Source: Candidatus Nitrosotenuis chungbukensis (lineage in GTDB: Archaea > Thermoproteota > Nitrososphaeria > Nitrososphaerales > Nitrosopumilaceae). From it: a stretch of DNA of 64,000 nt. This document shows positions 43,903 to 53,072 of the stretch, in pieces. The stretch covers positions 1 to 64,000 of the forward strand of contig NZ_AVSQ01000012.1 of NCBI RefSeq assembly GCF_000685395.1, written 5' to 3'. Both the position numbers and the translations under genes were made by a program. Below the pieces are notes generated by a model, which saw nothing but the letters and a program-made list of their open reading frames with translations, searched no databases and was not told where the DNA came from. Each line of letters opens with the position of its first letter. Positions within the stretch are counted from its first letter, which is position 1.

Positions 43903-43920
43903 TGATCAAATCAAACAAAC
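43903..43920 (+). promoter_or_regulatory. Chemotaxis box 4 (upstream of the chemoreceptor)
   Basis: TGATCAAATCAAACAAAC, with a perfect TGAT-3-ATCA dyad and the AACAAAC end. CTAAATT (43927-43933) follows 6 bp downstream as a TATA-like box. The receptor begins 32 bp after the box, so the transcript must be nearly leaderless or the box is close to the core promoter. Confidence 0.6.
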
Positions 43921-43952
43921 ATCGACCTAAATTCACCAATTAAATTTGATAC

Positions 43953-46070
43953 TTGTTGAAGAATATACTTGCTGGATCACTTAATTCAAAATTAATCTGC
44001 CTATTTCTTGTCGTTGCGATGGTTCCGATGGCGGCAATATCGCTAATAAGTTTCAACGCGTCACAAAACTCGTTACAGGAAAGGGCATACAGCCAACTAC
44101 TCACACTGGCTAACGACAGGGCTACATCAATTGAACTGCTAAACAGTTTTAGAATTCAACAATTAGAACAGACAGCACAAATACCTGAAGTAATCAATCA
44201 ACTAAAACAAGTCACTGAAAAAAGCCCAAGCAAACAAGTCTCAAATGAGTCTAGTCTAGAGCAAATTTTTAGCAGCATACAAGAGTCAACTGGCGGCGAA
44301 GACGGCTATCATGATTTTAAGATCGTATCTACCAGCGGCAATGTTCTTTATGCGCAGGATAATTCTCTAATGGGTACAGATTACTCTGGAGAGAAGATCT
44401 TTCAAAAGGGCTTGGAAGGACCATACCGCGAATACATCTTAGATGAAGGAAAAAGAGCCGCAGTTGCAGCCGTTCCTGTATATGATGCACAAACAAAAGC
44501 AAAACTTGGGGTATTAATCGCGCAGACTGGAGTTCCAGCCCTTGACAAAGTCTTGCTGGATAGGGATGGATTGGGTGAAACAGGAGAAACATACCTTGTT
44601 AGCTTTGATAGAGTAATGATCAGCCCATCTAGGTTTAACCAGGGATACGAATTTAATCAAAAAGCAGATACTCTTCCAGTAAAGGAATGCATTGAAAACG
44701 GAAAAGACATCTCTGCATCCATATATCCTGATTATAGAGGCGTTCCAATTTTCGGTGCATCCAGATGTGAGCCGGATCTTGGCTTCGTCGTCATTGCGGA
44801 ATTTGATGTTGCAGAAATTATTGCACCGATAGTTGCCTTACAAAATATGTATATCGTTACTGGCGCAATCATAGCTGGTATTGTTGGAACATTTGCGTTC
44901 TTTATGTCAAGATCGATTTCTAGACCAATAAAATCTGCAGCAAATATTGCCAAAAAAATAAGCGAAGGAAATCTATCTGTAATTGTACAAGAATCAAAAT
45001 CAAAAGACGAAATAGGCATTCTAGTAAATTCGGAAAAACAAATGGTTGAAAACCTAAGAAAGGTCATAAGCGAAGTACAAGGTGCATCCGAATCAGTGTC
45101 CTCAAACGCTCAACAAATGTCGGCATCTGGTGCGGAATTAAATTCAGCCGTACAACAAATTGCAACTACTGTAGATCAAATATCAAGGGGTTCTCAGACG
45201 CAAGCACAACGCATTGAAAAATCAAAACAATCTGTCGAGCAACTGGCAGACACTATTACGAGTCTATCCCAAAGTGCCCAAGAATCAGTACAAATTACAA
45301 ACGACGTGGGAACCCTGTCTGAAAAGGGCGCAATATCTGCAAAAGAAGCAGGAGAGCACATGAATAAGATAATTCAGGTTACTAACAAATCTGCACAAAA
45401 AGTCAGAGAATTGGCAGAAAAAACCAACGAAATCACTGCGGTTCTAGATGTGATCAGACAAATAGCTGATCAAACGAATCTTTTGGCGCTAAATGCCGCA
45501 ATAGAGGCAGCACGCGCAGGCGAAGCAGGTAGGGGGTTTGCAGTCGTTGCAGATGAGGTTAGGCGTCTTGCAGAGAACTCTGCCAAGTCGTCAGAAGAAA
45601 TCGATAAAAAGCTAAAGGAAATCCAGGAAAACGCCCAAATCGTAGTGGGAGACATTGAGGCAAGCTCAAACGAGGTTAATCAAGGAAAGTTAGTAATTGA
45701 TTCTTCACTAAAGTCACTTGATGAAATCGCAGTAAATATCAAGAACGTGTCAAAAAGCGTAACACTGCTATCAGAATCTGCGCAAGATCAGCTTGTAAAA
45801 GTAAAGGCAGTATCAGAAGATGCAACCGAGATTTCGGCAGTATCGGAAGAAAATGCCGCCGCAACAGAAGAGGCTTCTGCCGCAGTAGAAGAACAAACTG
45901 CTCAAACGCAGGAAATATCAACAGCAGCAACCAGAATGGCGGAGCTCGCAGAACAGCTTACACAAACGATTTCACAGTTCAGGTTAGACGGTGATACAAA
46001 TCAATTACAAACATCCGAAGTAAAAGAGCCCCTCAAAATTAGTTTAATTGCCAAGATAATGAAAAGATAA
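43953..46070 (+). CDS. Methyl-accepting chemotaxis protein (dCache-HAMP-MCP)
   Basis: 705 aa from TTG 43953 (a second TTG follows). TM1 about residues 10-32; extracytoplasmic Cache-like sensor about 35-285 ([22 protein letters not shown]); TM2 about 288-312; HAMP about 313-365; then methylation helices and the hairpin tip [18 protein letters not shown]. Glu/Gln pairs for CheR/CheB/CheD flank it. Ligand unknown; Cache domains often bind small organic acids or amino acids. It carries the same promoter element as the che genes 30 kb away. Confidence 0.95.
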   Translation: MLKNILAGSLNSKLICLFLVVAMVPMAAISLISFNASQNSLQERAYSQLLTLANDRATSIELLNSFRIQQLEQTAQIPEVINQLKQVTEKSPSKQVSNESSLEQIFSSIQESTGGEDGYHDFKIVSTSGNVLYAQDNSLMGTDYSGEKIFQKGLEGPYREYILDEGKRAAVAAVPVYDAQTKAKLGVLIAQTGVPALDKVLLDRDGLGETGETYLVSFDRVMISPSRFNQGYEFNQKADTLPVKECIENGKDISASIYPDYRGVPIFGASRCEPDLGFVVIAEFDVAEIIAPIVALQNMYIVTGAIIAGIVGTFAFFMSRSISRPIKSAANIAKKISEGNLSVIVQESKSKDEIGILVNSEKQMVENLRKVISEVQGASESVSSNAQQMSASGAELNSAVQQIATTVDQISRGSQTQAQRIEKSKQSVEQLADTITSLSQSAQESVQITNDVGTLSEKGAISAKEAGEHMNKIIQVTNKSAQKVRELAEKTNEITAVLDVIRQIADQTNLLALNAAIEAARAGEAGRGFAVVADEVRRLAENSAKSSEEIDKKLKEIQENAQIVVGDIEASSNEVNQGKLVIDSSLKSLDEIAVNIKNVSKSVTLLSESAQDQLVKVKAVSEDATEISAVSEENAAATEEASAAVEEQTAQTQEISTAATRMAELAEQLTQTISQFRLDGDTNQLQTSEVKEPLKISLIAKIMKR

Positions 46071-46079
46071 TTTCAAATC

Positions 46080-46934
46080 TCAGGCGTGTTTATGTGATTG
46101 TATGAACGAGCTCCCAAGCAATAGTATGTTCCTTTTTCGTTCCTTTAGCCTGCGAATAGAGTACGGAAGCCAGTTTGTTCCATAGGGAACGTATTCAGAA
46201 ACATTAAATCCGTTTTTTACAAGCTTTGGTTTTAATTCGTCCCTTATTCCGCGCAACATCTGAAACTCGAATTTTCGCTCATATTTTTTTGATAAACTCA
46301 CAGCATTTTCAATCATTACGGAATCGTGGGTGGCTATGCCAAATTCATTTGAATCTCTGAAAAGTAACTTCATCAATTTTAGGTAGTTCTGATTGATTCT
46401 GTCTCTTGATTTGTATGCAGTCTTTGAATTCTCTCGGTATGCCCCCTTTACTAGGCGTATCTTTGCCCCCATTGTCATCAAATCTACTAGGTCATTTTCT
46501 GTGCGCATGAGATTTGCCTGCAGTGCCATCCCCAGCCTTTCATATTTTGAAAACAAATTTTGGTAGATTTCTATCGTCTCATCCGTGTGGTCTGACGACT
46601 CCATATCGATCCAGACAAATGTCTGTGAAGATGTTGCATTTTTAATTAGGATCTCAAAGTTTTGAAGACATTCCCTGATACTTCGTGAAAGACCAATCTG
46701 TGTTGGTTTGACAGATATGCCTCCATTTACTTTCCATTTCTTAAATGAAGACATGATCGTTTTGTACTCATCAATGGTCTTCTCAATGATTTGCTTTGAC
46801 GTGTGATATTCGCCTAGCCTGTTAATTATTACTCCCATGCCGTTTTTGTATGATACCTGTGCGGCAGACAGCGCGTCATCTATGTTGTTTCCAGCAATCC
46901 ATTGCTTTGCAAATCCAAAGAGAACCTTTTCCAT
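46080..46934 (-). CDS. Proline dehydrogenase
   Basis: 284 aa from ATG 46934 (an upstream start at 46955 adds seven residues). Single-domain ProDH barrel: I-S-V-K-P-T-Q-I-G, V-W-I-D-M-E-S-S, R-L-V-K-G-A-Y-R-E and a C-terminal E-F-Q-M-L-R-G-I with Y-V-P-Y-G-T-N-W-L-P-Y. FAD-dependent oxidation of proline to pyrroline-5-carboxylate. No P5C dehydrogenase is adjacent. Confidence 0.93.
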   Translation of the reverse strand: MEKVLFGFAKQWIAGNNIDDALSAAQVSYKNGMGVIINRLGEYHTSKQIIEKTIDEYKTIMSSFKKWKVNGGISVKPTQIGLSRSIRECLQNFEILIKNATSSQTFVWIDMESSDHTDETIEIYQNLFSKYERLGMALQANLMRTENDLVDLMTMGAKIRLVKGAYRENSKTAYKSRDRINQNYLKLMKLLFRDSNEFGIATHDSVMIENAVSLSKKYERKFEFQMLRGIRDELKPKLVKNGFNVSEYVPYGTNWLPYSIRRLKERKRNILLLGSSFIQSHKHA

Positions 46935-47007
46935 TATCTGCGTACTTGATACCAATACTCATGAACCGATCGTCATATGTAAAAATTTTAAGAAGATGAT
47001 TATCTGG

Positions 47008-47610
47008 TCAAAAACGATTCGTAACTACAACATCGCTTAAGGGCAGCTGCCCTCCGCGTGGTTGGGCCTCTTTTACCGCCTTTCCAACCGTTATCATCAT
47101 GCAAATGATGTAATCTTTTGGCAAATTGATGAGACTGCCGACCTCTTTTGGGTCAAACCCAATCATCGGACACGAATCGTAGCCCATGGACTTTGAGGCA
47201 AGCATTATGGTTTGAGCGGCGATTCCGCATGAGCGTATTGCCTCGTCACGCATAAGCTGTTCTTGGCCGCTATATGACTTGAGAATTGCCGGAACAATGT
47301 AATCCTGAACCTCCTTTGGAGCGTTTTTCCAGTACCTTTCAGGGTTTTTTTCCCACGCTTTTAGATCTGCACATAAAATGAGAAGCATTGAGGCATCGGT
47401 TACCTGGGCTTGATTCCACGATACCACGCGAATCTTTTTGCGCAACTCTTTATCGACAACATGAACAAATCTCCAATTTTGAATATTGTATGAGGTTGGG
47501 GACAACATCGCAAGCGAAAGAATCCTGTTAATCTCTTCAGGTGTCATTTGATGCTGAGGATCAAAATATTTTATGGCACGCCGTTTTTCAATTGCGTCAA
47601 ATGTGTCCAT
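47008..47610 (-). CDS. Nitroreductase-family flavoprotein
   Basis: 200 aa. R-R-A-I-K-Y-F-D near the N-terminus, M-L-S-P-T-S-Y-N-I-Q-N-W-R-F, and G-Y-D-S-C-P-M-I-G-F-D in the FMN/substrate region are typical of NAD(P)H-dependent nitroreductases, which act as homodimers with FMN. Substrate unknown. It lies next to the riboflavin operon but on the opposite strand. Confidence 0.9.
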   Translation of the reverse strand: MDTFDAIEKRRAIKYFDPQHQMTPEEINRILSLAMLSPTSYNIQNWRFVHVVDKELRKKIRVVSWNQAQVTDASMLLILCADLKAWEKNPERYWKNAPKEVQDYIVPAILKSYSGQEQLMRDEAIRSCGIAAQTIMLASKSMGYDSCPMIGFDPKEVGSLINLPKDYIICMMITVGKAVKEAQPRGGQLPLSDVVVTNRF

Positions 47611-47691
47611 ATAGTTCAGCTCTTAATCCAGCTTTTAAGTATTGATTCAATTGAAAAAATCAATTTATAGCCATACTGATCATAACAATCA

Positions 47692-48276
47692 TTGTTTACG
47701 GGGATTGTCGAAGGCATTGGCAAAGTAATCAAGATAGAAAAAAAGACCGACAACAGGAGTGCCGTAAAAATGACAGTTGATCTTGGTAAGCATGCCAGGG
47801 GGCTTAAGATAGGCCAAAGTGTCGCATTAAACGGAGTATGTCTTACAGTTACGGGAATTTCAAACTCAAAATGCAATTTTGAGATGATAGAGGAGACTAC
47901 GAAAAAAACCGATCTTGGAAATTTAAAAGAGGGCGGAGTAATCAACATTGAGCGAAGCTTAAAAGTTGGAGATAGAATGGAAGGGCACTTTGTTCTTGGT
48001 CATGTAGATGGCGTGGGAATAATAAAGAAAATTGAAAGAAAGCCTAAAGAGATCAAAATATGGTTTGAGATACCAAGAAACCTGGCAAAATTTGTTGTGC
48101 AAAAGGGATCAATTGCAGTTGACGGAATAAGTCTGACCGTAGTTGATGTACGAAAGAATCTTGCGTCAGTTTGCTTGATACCACACACAGTTGATGTGAC
48201 GAATTTTCATACAAGAAAGATTGGCGATAAGGTTAATATTGAAACTGACATTCTTGGCAAATATATTCTAAAATAG
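47692..48276 (+). CDS. ribE: Riboflavin synthase (eubacterial-type alpha chain)
   Basis: 194 aa from TTG 47692. Two lumazine-type barrels: M-F-T-G-I-V-E-G-I-G at the start, N-G-V-C-L-T-V in the first repeat, M-E-G-H-F-V-L-G-H-V-D-G and D-G-I-S-L-T-V-V-D-V in the second. Disproportionates two lumazines to riboflavin. Many archaea use a different RibC, so this bacterial-type enzyme is notable though seen in thaumarchaea. First gene of the riboflavin run. Confidence 0.95.
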   Translation: MFTGIVEGIGKVIKIEKKTDNRSAVKMTVDLGKHARGLKIGQSVALNGVCLTVTGISNSKCNFEMIEETTKKTDLGNLKEGGVINIERSLKVGDRMEGHFVLGHVDGVGIIKKIERKPKEIKIWFEIPRNLAKFVVQKGSIAVDGISLTVVDVRKNLASVCLIPHTVDVTNFHTRKIGDKVNIETDILGKYILK

Positions 48277-48287
48277 GAATAAACTGC

Positions 48288-48310
48288 TACCAGTATGATG
48301 GTAATTACCA
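48288..48310. promoter_or_regulatory. Inverted half-sites before ribB
   Basis: Three half-sites TACCA (48288-48292), TGGTA (48299-48303) and TACCA (48306-48310); the last two form the perfect palindrome GGTAATTACC (48300-48309). A TATA-like TTTATAATTATA lies about 15-25 bp further on. A possible operator for riboflavin genes. Confidence 0.4.
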
Positions 48311-48355
48311 AAATCTTAGTAAACTTTATAATTATACCATAGACGAGTTTTAGTT

Positions 48356-49030
48356 ATGACACTAGATGAGGCAATAACCTCGCTTAAGCGAGGCGAATTT
48401 GTGCTGCTTTATGATTCCGGTAAACGGGAAAACGAAGTCGACATGGTAGTCGCAGCCCAATTTGTCACACCAGAACACATATCCCGAATGCGTCAACATG
48501 GGGGTGGGCTCATTTGCATTGCACTAAAGGACTCTTTTGCGCAATCTCTTAATTTACAATACATGCATAACATACTGTTCCATTCAACTGATATGGACTC
48601 TGATTCAAAACAGATGATCATGGGCACTGCGCCATATGGTGATCATCCGACATTTTCAATATCCGTTAACCACAGGCAGACATACACTGGAATTACCGAT
48701 GGTGATAGAGCGCTCACGATAAAAGAAATGGCGAATCTTTACAACTCAAACAACGCAAAAAGTGATTTTATATCGTCGTTTGCAACACCAGGACATGTGC
48801 CGCTATTGCTAGCATCAAGGGGATTGCTTGAAACCAGACAAGGTCATACCGAAATGTCAGTCTATCTGGCAGAACTTGCAAAACTAACTCCTGTCACTGC
48901 AATATGTGAGATGATGGACTCACAAACATATTCTGCATTGTCAGTAGAAAAAGCAATGAAGTTTGCAAAAGAAAATGCCATTCCATTTATCGATGGGAAA
49001 GAATTATTAGAATTCTCAAAGGTGCACTAG
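48356..49030 (+). CDS. ribB: 3,4-dihydroxy-2-butanone 4-phosphate synthase
   Basis: 224 aa. D-S-G-K-R-E-N-E-V-D-M-V-V-A-A is the acidic active-site loop; R-Q-H-G-G-G-L-I-C-I, F-S-I-S-V-N-H-R-Q-T-Y-T-G-I and T-P-G-H-V-P-L-L-L complete the pattern. Makes the four-carbon unit of riboflavin from ribulose 5-phosphate with Mg2+. Stand-alone, no GTP cyclohydrolase II domain. Abuts ribH directly. Confidence 0.95.
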   Translation: MTLDEAITSLKRGEFVLLYDSGKRENEVDMVVAAQFVTPEHISRMRQHGGGLICIALKDSFAQSLNLQYMHNILFHSTDMDSDSKQMIMGTAPYGDHPTFSISVNHRQTYTGITDGDRALTIKEMANLYNSNNAKSDFISSFATPGHVPLLLASRGLLETRQGHTEMSVYLAELAKLTPVTAICEMMDSQTYSALSVEKAMKFAKENAIPFIDGKELLEFSKVH

Positions 49031-49444
49031 TTGAACATTGCAATAGTTACTGCGGAGTTTAATGAGGAGATAACGTCAAGAATGCTTGACGTGGCACTGG
49101 AAAAGGCAAAATTTCTGAAATTACAGGTCAAGTATTCTTGCAAGGTTCCAGGTGCATACGATATGCCGATAATTGTAAATTCTCTTCTCCAGAAAAAAGA
49201 CGTTGATGGCGTAGTTACTCTGGGTGCCATAATAAAGGGTCAAACAAAACACGATGAAGTAATAGCAACTGCAACTGCAAAATCGCTTACCGAACTTTCA
49301 TTGAAATATCAAAAGCCAGTATCTCTTGGAATTTCAGGCCCAGGTATGCAGGAACGACACGCCCACGCACGAATAAGGCCTGTAGCAGAGCGGGCAGTAG
49401 AGGCTGTTTTAAAGATATCAAAAGAACTGGAGAAAATCCAATGA
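49031..49444 (+). CDS. ribH: 6,7-dimethyl-8-ribityllumazine synthase
   Basis: 137 aa from TTG right after the ribB stop. V-T-A-E-F-N-E-E-I, V-P-G-A-Y-D-M-P, L-G-A-I-I-K-G-Q-T-K-H-D (phosphate/catalytic His) are diagnostic. Condenses the RibB product with the pyrimidine. Short form typical of archaea. Overlaps the next gene by 4 bp. Confidence 0.95.
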   Translation: MNIAIVTAEFNEEITSRMLDVALEKAKFLKLQVKYSCKVPGAYDMPIIVNSLLQKKDVDGVVTLGAIIKGQTKHDEVIATATAKSLTELSLKYQKPVSLGISGPGMQERHAHARIRPVAERAVEAVLKISKELEKIQ

Positions 49445-50196
49445 TTCAGCTTACCATAATCAAAATAACCGAATATGGGCCATGGACACTAACCCTTGGA
49501 AGCGACAGGGAGCATGAACTGCAAATGCTTCAGGCCAATCTTTACGGGCAAATCCAAAAGATGTTTTCCGAAAAAAATTCACTCGTGTTTTCAAATCGAT
49601 TTGACGAGTTCTTTGCAGTCACAAACGGCCTCACACTTGAGGATCATATAGAATTTCAGAAAAAATTAGAAAAACTATCGTCCCTAAAACTATCAATGTC
49701 AATTGGATATGCTAATACCCCATTTGATGCAAACATCAAGGCATACGAGGGCAAAAAAACACCTGTTATTTTGAACAAAGAGCATAACATCTATGGATTT
49801 ATTGATGGTAAATCTGATCAAAAAGTCACAATAATGCACTTTGATGTAGAAGATCTGACCTCAAGACGCAAGATAAAGTCGCCATATGAAATTTCCTCAA
49901 TTATTTTTAATCTGTATGCAAAAATGTCCCAGTTCTTTTTGGAAAGAAAATCCATGACCTTCTTCATGGGGGGAGACAACTTTATGGTGGTGTCTGCAGA
50001 TAACTCTAAGGAAAATGCAAAAGAGTTTTTAGATTTGGCAAAAGAAGAATTTGACATAACGCTAAACTGTGGAATTGGAACTGCTAGAACAGTAAGGGAG
50101 GCGGTAAAACTTGCAACAAAATCCCTTGACACCATACGGGAGATCAGAAAATCTGGAAAAGAAAAGCCAGAAATCTATGAACTGTCATGCATTTAA
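49441..50196 (+). CDS. arfA: GTP cyclohydrolase III (ArfA-type)
   Basis: 251 aa. Two similar halves of the archaeal GCH III fold (residues about 1-110 and 115-245), with F-S-N-R-F-D-E-F-F and F-F-M-G-G-D-N-F-M as the paired nucleotide-binding motifs and M-H-F-D-V-E-D-L-T as metal site. It opens GTP to the formamidopyrimidine FAPy, leaving a formyl group that must be removed by a separate deformylase. Begins the archaeal branch of riboflavin/F420 synthesis. Overlaps the amidohydrolase gene. Confidence 0.94.
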   Translation: MIQLTIIKITEYGPWTLTLGSDREHELQMLQANLYGQIQKMFSEKNSLVFSNRFDEFFAVTNGLTLEDHIEFQKKLEKLSSLKLSMSIGYANTPFDANIKAYEGKKTPVILNKEHNIYGFIDGKSDQKVTIMHFDVEDLTSRRKIKSPYEISSIIFNLYAKMSQFFLERKSMTFFMGGDNFMVVSADNSKENAKEFLDLAKEEFDITLNCGIGTARTVREAVKLATKSLDTIREIRKSGKEKPEIYELSCI

Positions 50197-51368
50197 AAAA
50201 TCTCAGTATCCTGTTTGGCAAAGATCTAAAATACATCCACTCTACAAATCTGCAAATAAAAGATCAGTTTTTTGGAAAAATCAGCAATATGCCGCAAAAT
50301 AAAAAATCAATAGACTGTGAAGGCTTGTTACTTATCCCGGGCTTTGTTAATTCTCATACCCATATTGGGGATTCAATAGCAAAAGATGTCGCCACAAGCG
50401 GTACTGTAGACGACAAAATTCATCCAATTATGGGCATAAAACCGCGAATTCTACGAAAATCGGATCCTGAACACCTCGTTAGCTTTATGAAAAATTCGTG
50501 TCTTTCCATGATAAGAAAGGGAATAACCACATTTGTCGACTTTAGGGAAAGCGAGCTTGCTGGAATCCTCTTGTTAAAAAGGGCAATATCACAAGTCCCA
50601 ATCAGAGCCATAATTTTGGGTAGAATCGAATATTATCAAGATCAAAATCAAGTCCAAAAAAACACACCACTTCCAATTTTACAAAGAAAGAACCTCTTGA
50701 CAATTCTTCGATCCTGCGATGGGCTTGGCGTCAGCGGACCAAACGAAAATAGTAATTCCGTATTACAATATCTATCCAAAACAAAGAAAATTAGGGCAAT
50801 TCATTCTGCTGAAACAATAGAAAGCTCAAAAAAATCTATAAAAATTACCAGAAAGTCTGAAACCTCTCGTGCATTATTGCTGAAGCCCCATTTTCTTGTC
50901 CACATGACGTACGCCAAACAAAATGATCTGCGTGATGCAGCAAAAAGGACGAGAGGAATTGTCATATGTCCACGGGCAAATGCGTCACTTGCAGAAGGAA
51001 TTCCAGATTTTTCCCTGATGGAAAAAAATGGATGCAGAGTCGCAATTGGGACTGACAATGTCATGATAAACTCTCCTGATATGTTCCGAGAAATGGACTA
51101 TCTTTGGAAGGTAACGATGGGAACTCACAAAAAAAGAGTTGATCCAAAAGAAATACTCAAAATGGCAACCGTAAATGGGGGGATCTTACTTGGGAAAAAA
51201 ATCGGCTCAATTGAACCAAAATACTTGGCAGACGGAATATTCATCGACAAGCACTCCCTTGATCTAGAGCCAATGCACAATCCATATGCCTCAATAGTTC
51301 ACCGGGCATCGGAATCAACAATCAGGGCAGTAATGATTGGGGGGAGAATCGTACATGGTAAATTCTAG
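50187..51368 (+). CDS. Amidohydrolase in the riboflavin operon, candidate FAPy deformylase (ArfB step)
   Basis: 393 aa; the N-terminus overlaps arfA by 10 bp. Amidohydrolase-superfamily barrel of the COG0402 deaminase/hydrolase type: H57-x-H59 (V-N-S-H-T-H-I-G), H206 (I-H-S-A-E), H239 (V-H-M-T-Y) and D290 (G-T-D-N). It lies between the gene whose product makes the N-formyl intermediate (arfA) and the reductase that uses the deformylated amine (arfC). The known ArfB of methanogens belongs to the creatininase family, which is not seen here. Function as a non-orthologous deformylase is inferred from position and chemistry. Confidence 0.75.
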   Translation: MHLKNLSILFGKDLKYIHSTNLQIKDQFFGKISNMPQNKKSIDCEGLLLIPGFVNSHTHIGDSIAKDVATSGTVDDKIHPIMGIKPRILRKSDPEHLVSFMKNSCLSMIRKGITTFVDFRESELAGILLLKRAISQVPIRAIILGRIEYYQDQNQVQKNTPLPILQRKNLLTILRSCDGLGVSGPNENSNSVLQYLSKTKKIRAIHSAETIESSKKSIKITRKSETSRALLLKPHFLVHMTYAKQNDLRDAAKRTRGIVICPRANASLAEGIPDFSLMEKNGCRVAIGTDNVMINSPDMFREMDYLWKVTMGTHKKRVDPKEILKMATVNGGILLGKKIGSIEPKYLADGIFIDKHSLDLEPMHNPYASIVHRASESTIRAVMIGGRIVHGKF

Positions 51369-52008
51369 GCCGCGCGTAATTTTAAGTGCCGCAGTATCCA
51401 TTGACGGCAAAATAGCCACAAAAAATAAGGATTCTGCGCTTTCTTCAAAACAGGACAAAATACGATTTCATAGGCTGCGTGCAAAAGTGGATGCTATACT
51501 AGTTGGAATCAATACTGTAAAAATTGATGATCCTCTTCTGACTGTACGACATGCGAGGGGGAAAAACCCAATACGAATAATTCTTGATTCATCTGGTAGA
51601 ATATCTCCAAAATCAAAAATCATCAAGACCTGTCATGCAGTACCAACAATCATAGTAGTTTCAAAAAAAGCACCAAAGAAAAATCTTGCAAGACTAGGGA
51701 AACATCCACTAAAGATAATCATATCTGGTCAAAACAAAATTAATACCAGAAAACTACTACAAATTCTCCAAAAACAAAATATCAAGAGTATACTGCTTGA
51801 AGGTGGAGGCACCCTGAACTGGGAATTTATCCATAAAGGATTAATTGACGAATTAATCGTTACAATCACTCCTTATGTTGTAGGTGGAAAGGACGCTACG
51901 ACGCTAGTTGAAGGAAATGGCTTTTCTACAATAGCAAATTCCACAAAACTAAAACTGCAAAACATAATCAGACAACAAAATGAAATCGTACTGCACTACT
52001 ATATCTGA
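51355..52008 (+). CDS. arfC: Diaminohydroxyphosphoribosylaminopyrimidine reductase (ArfC/RibD C-terminal type)
   Basis: 217 aa from ATG 51355, overlapping the amidohydrolase stop. R-P-R-V-I-L-S-A-A-V-S-I-D-G-K-I-A, D-A-I-L-V-G-I-N-T-V-K-I-D-D-P, R-I-I-L-D-S-S and L-L-E-G-G-G-T-L-N are the RibD reductase motifs. NADPH-dependent reduction of the ribosyl ring. No deaminase domain attached, as in archaea. Its 3' end overlaps the convergent TFE gene by 10 bp. Confidence 0.93.
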   Translation: MVNSRPRVILSAAVSIDGKIATKNKDSALSSKQDKIRFHRLRAKVDAILVGINTVKIDDPLLTVRHARGKNPIRIILDSSGRISPKSKIIKTCHAVPTIIVVSKKAPKKNLARLGKHPLKIIISGQNKINTRKLLQILQKQNIKSILLEGGGTLNWEFIHKGLIDELIVTITPYVVGGKDATTLVEGNGFSTIANSTKLKLQNIIRQQNEIVLHYYI

Positions 52009-52523
52009 CGTCTCATGTCATTTCTAATGTCTGTAATCTTTGACTCTAGGGATTTTTTTAACTTGTCATTTTTCCTTAGGTTGACAACGCTACCGCATCT
52101 TGGACATTTGAAAAACATTTCAAGCGCTGTTTCAAATGTGATTCTTTGGCAATCCTCGTTTCCACAGTGATAAAATTGTGAAGAATTCTCATAATCTAGT
52201 CTTTGCTGTAATCGCTCTGAAATCTTTTTTTTCTGATTTTCAATAAAGTTTTCAACCTCGTCTTTTCTTGAGCGCCACCTGTAAACAAACCAGCCCTTTC
52301 TTTCGTCCTTGACCCTGATTCCGGTAATGAGTGCTTTGCCAAAGAGGTCGTAAAGCACCTTTCTTACCATGTTTATTCTGAGACCAGTTGAGCTTGCAAT
52401 TTCCTCATCAGTTGCATCCTCTGCCTTCAAGAGCGCTCGCGCAACTTTGAGATATTCATCTCCTCCTATCATCGCAGAAATTCTTACAAATGGGTCTTCG
52501 TAGGATTCAACCAATAAGTGCAA
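51999..52523 (-). CDS. tfe: Transcription factor E (TFE alpha)
   Basis: 174 aa. Winged helix about residues 20-95 (A-T-D-E-E-I-A-S-S-T-G-L-R-I-N-M-V-R-K-V-L-Y), a coiled linker, then a zinc ribbon with C-G-N-E-D-C (about 119-124) and C-P-R-C (about 140-143). Archaeal homologue of TFIIE-alpha, aiding promoter opening. Last gene of the minus-strand phoU-hflX-trm56-tfe run. Confidence 0.95.
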   Translation of the reverse strand: MHLLVESYEDPFVRISAMIGGDEYLKVARALLKAEDATDEEIASSTGLRINMVRKVLYDLFGKALITGIRVKDERKGWFVYRWRSRKDEVENFIENQKKKISERLQQRLDYENSSQFYHCGNEDCQRITFETALEMFFKCPRCGSVVNLRKNDKLKKSLESKITDIRNDMRRQI

Positions 52524-52544
52524 TTCCCCTTAGTCTATAATTAA

Positions 52545-53072
52545 TCAATCGTTTTTGGCAATCACTGTTTTGCCCTTTTCGGTTGGCACTATTTTCAATC
52601 TTGCATCATCGTATTTTATATCAAATTGTTTCCCATCTTGAATCCTGTCCAAAACTATGGCGAGCGCACTTATCTCAGAATGTGGTTGGTTGCCTACTGC
52701 CACATTGTAATCTGCCTGCTCGTAGACTTCACGTGGAACTTTTTCCGCTCCGACAACTATCAATACTCTGTCTTCTTTTTTGATCTTGTCTTGAATTTGG
52801 TTTATGTTCTCACCGTACATTGTAAGATGGATGATCTTGACAGAGTTTTTTTTCTTTGATTTGAGTAATTTTCTCCAATCGTCAATGAATTCTATTTGAA
52901 AATCACTACCCCACGATTTGTTTACCTTATCTAATGTGTCCTTGATTTCTGGATTCACCTCATTCATGAATATCTTTGAAGCGCCAAAGCCCCTTGCTAC
53001 CAATGCTACATGGGTAGTCACTCTGTCGTCTCGTACCAGTCTTTGACCTATTCTTAACACTTCAATCTTCAT
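52545..53072 (-). CDS. trm56: aTrm56, tRNA (cytidine-56-2'-O)-methyltransferase
   Basis: 175 aa from ATG 53072 (ATG 53084 possible). SPOUT-type: [18 protein letters not shown] near the start, I-H-L-T-M-Y-G-E, and the knot region [14 protein letters not shown] and [11 protein letters not shown]. Methylates C56 in the T-loop of archaeal tRNAs. Overlaps hflX by about 10 bp. Confidence 0.94.
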   Translation of the reverse strand: MKIEVLRIGQRLVRDDRVTTHVALVARGFGASKIFMNEVNPEIKDTLDKVNKSWGSDFQIEFIDDWRKLLKSKKKNSVKIIHLTMYGENINQIQDKIKKEDRVLIVVGAEKVPREVYEQADYNVAVGNQPHSEISALAIVLDRIQDGKQFDIKYDDARLKIVPTEKGKTVIAKND

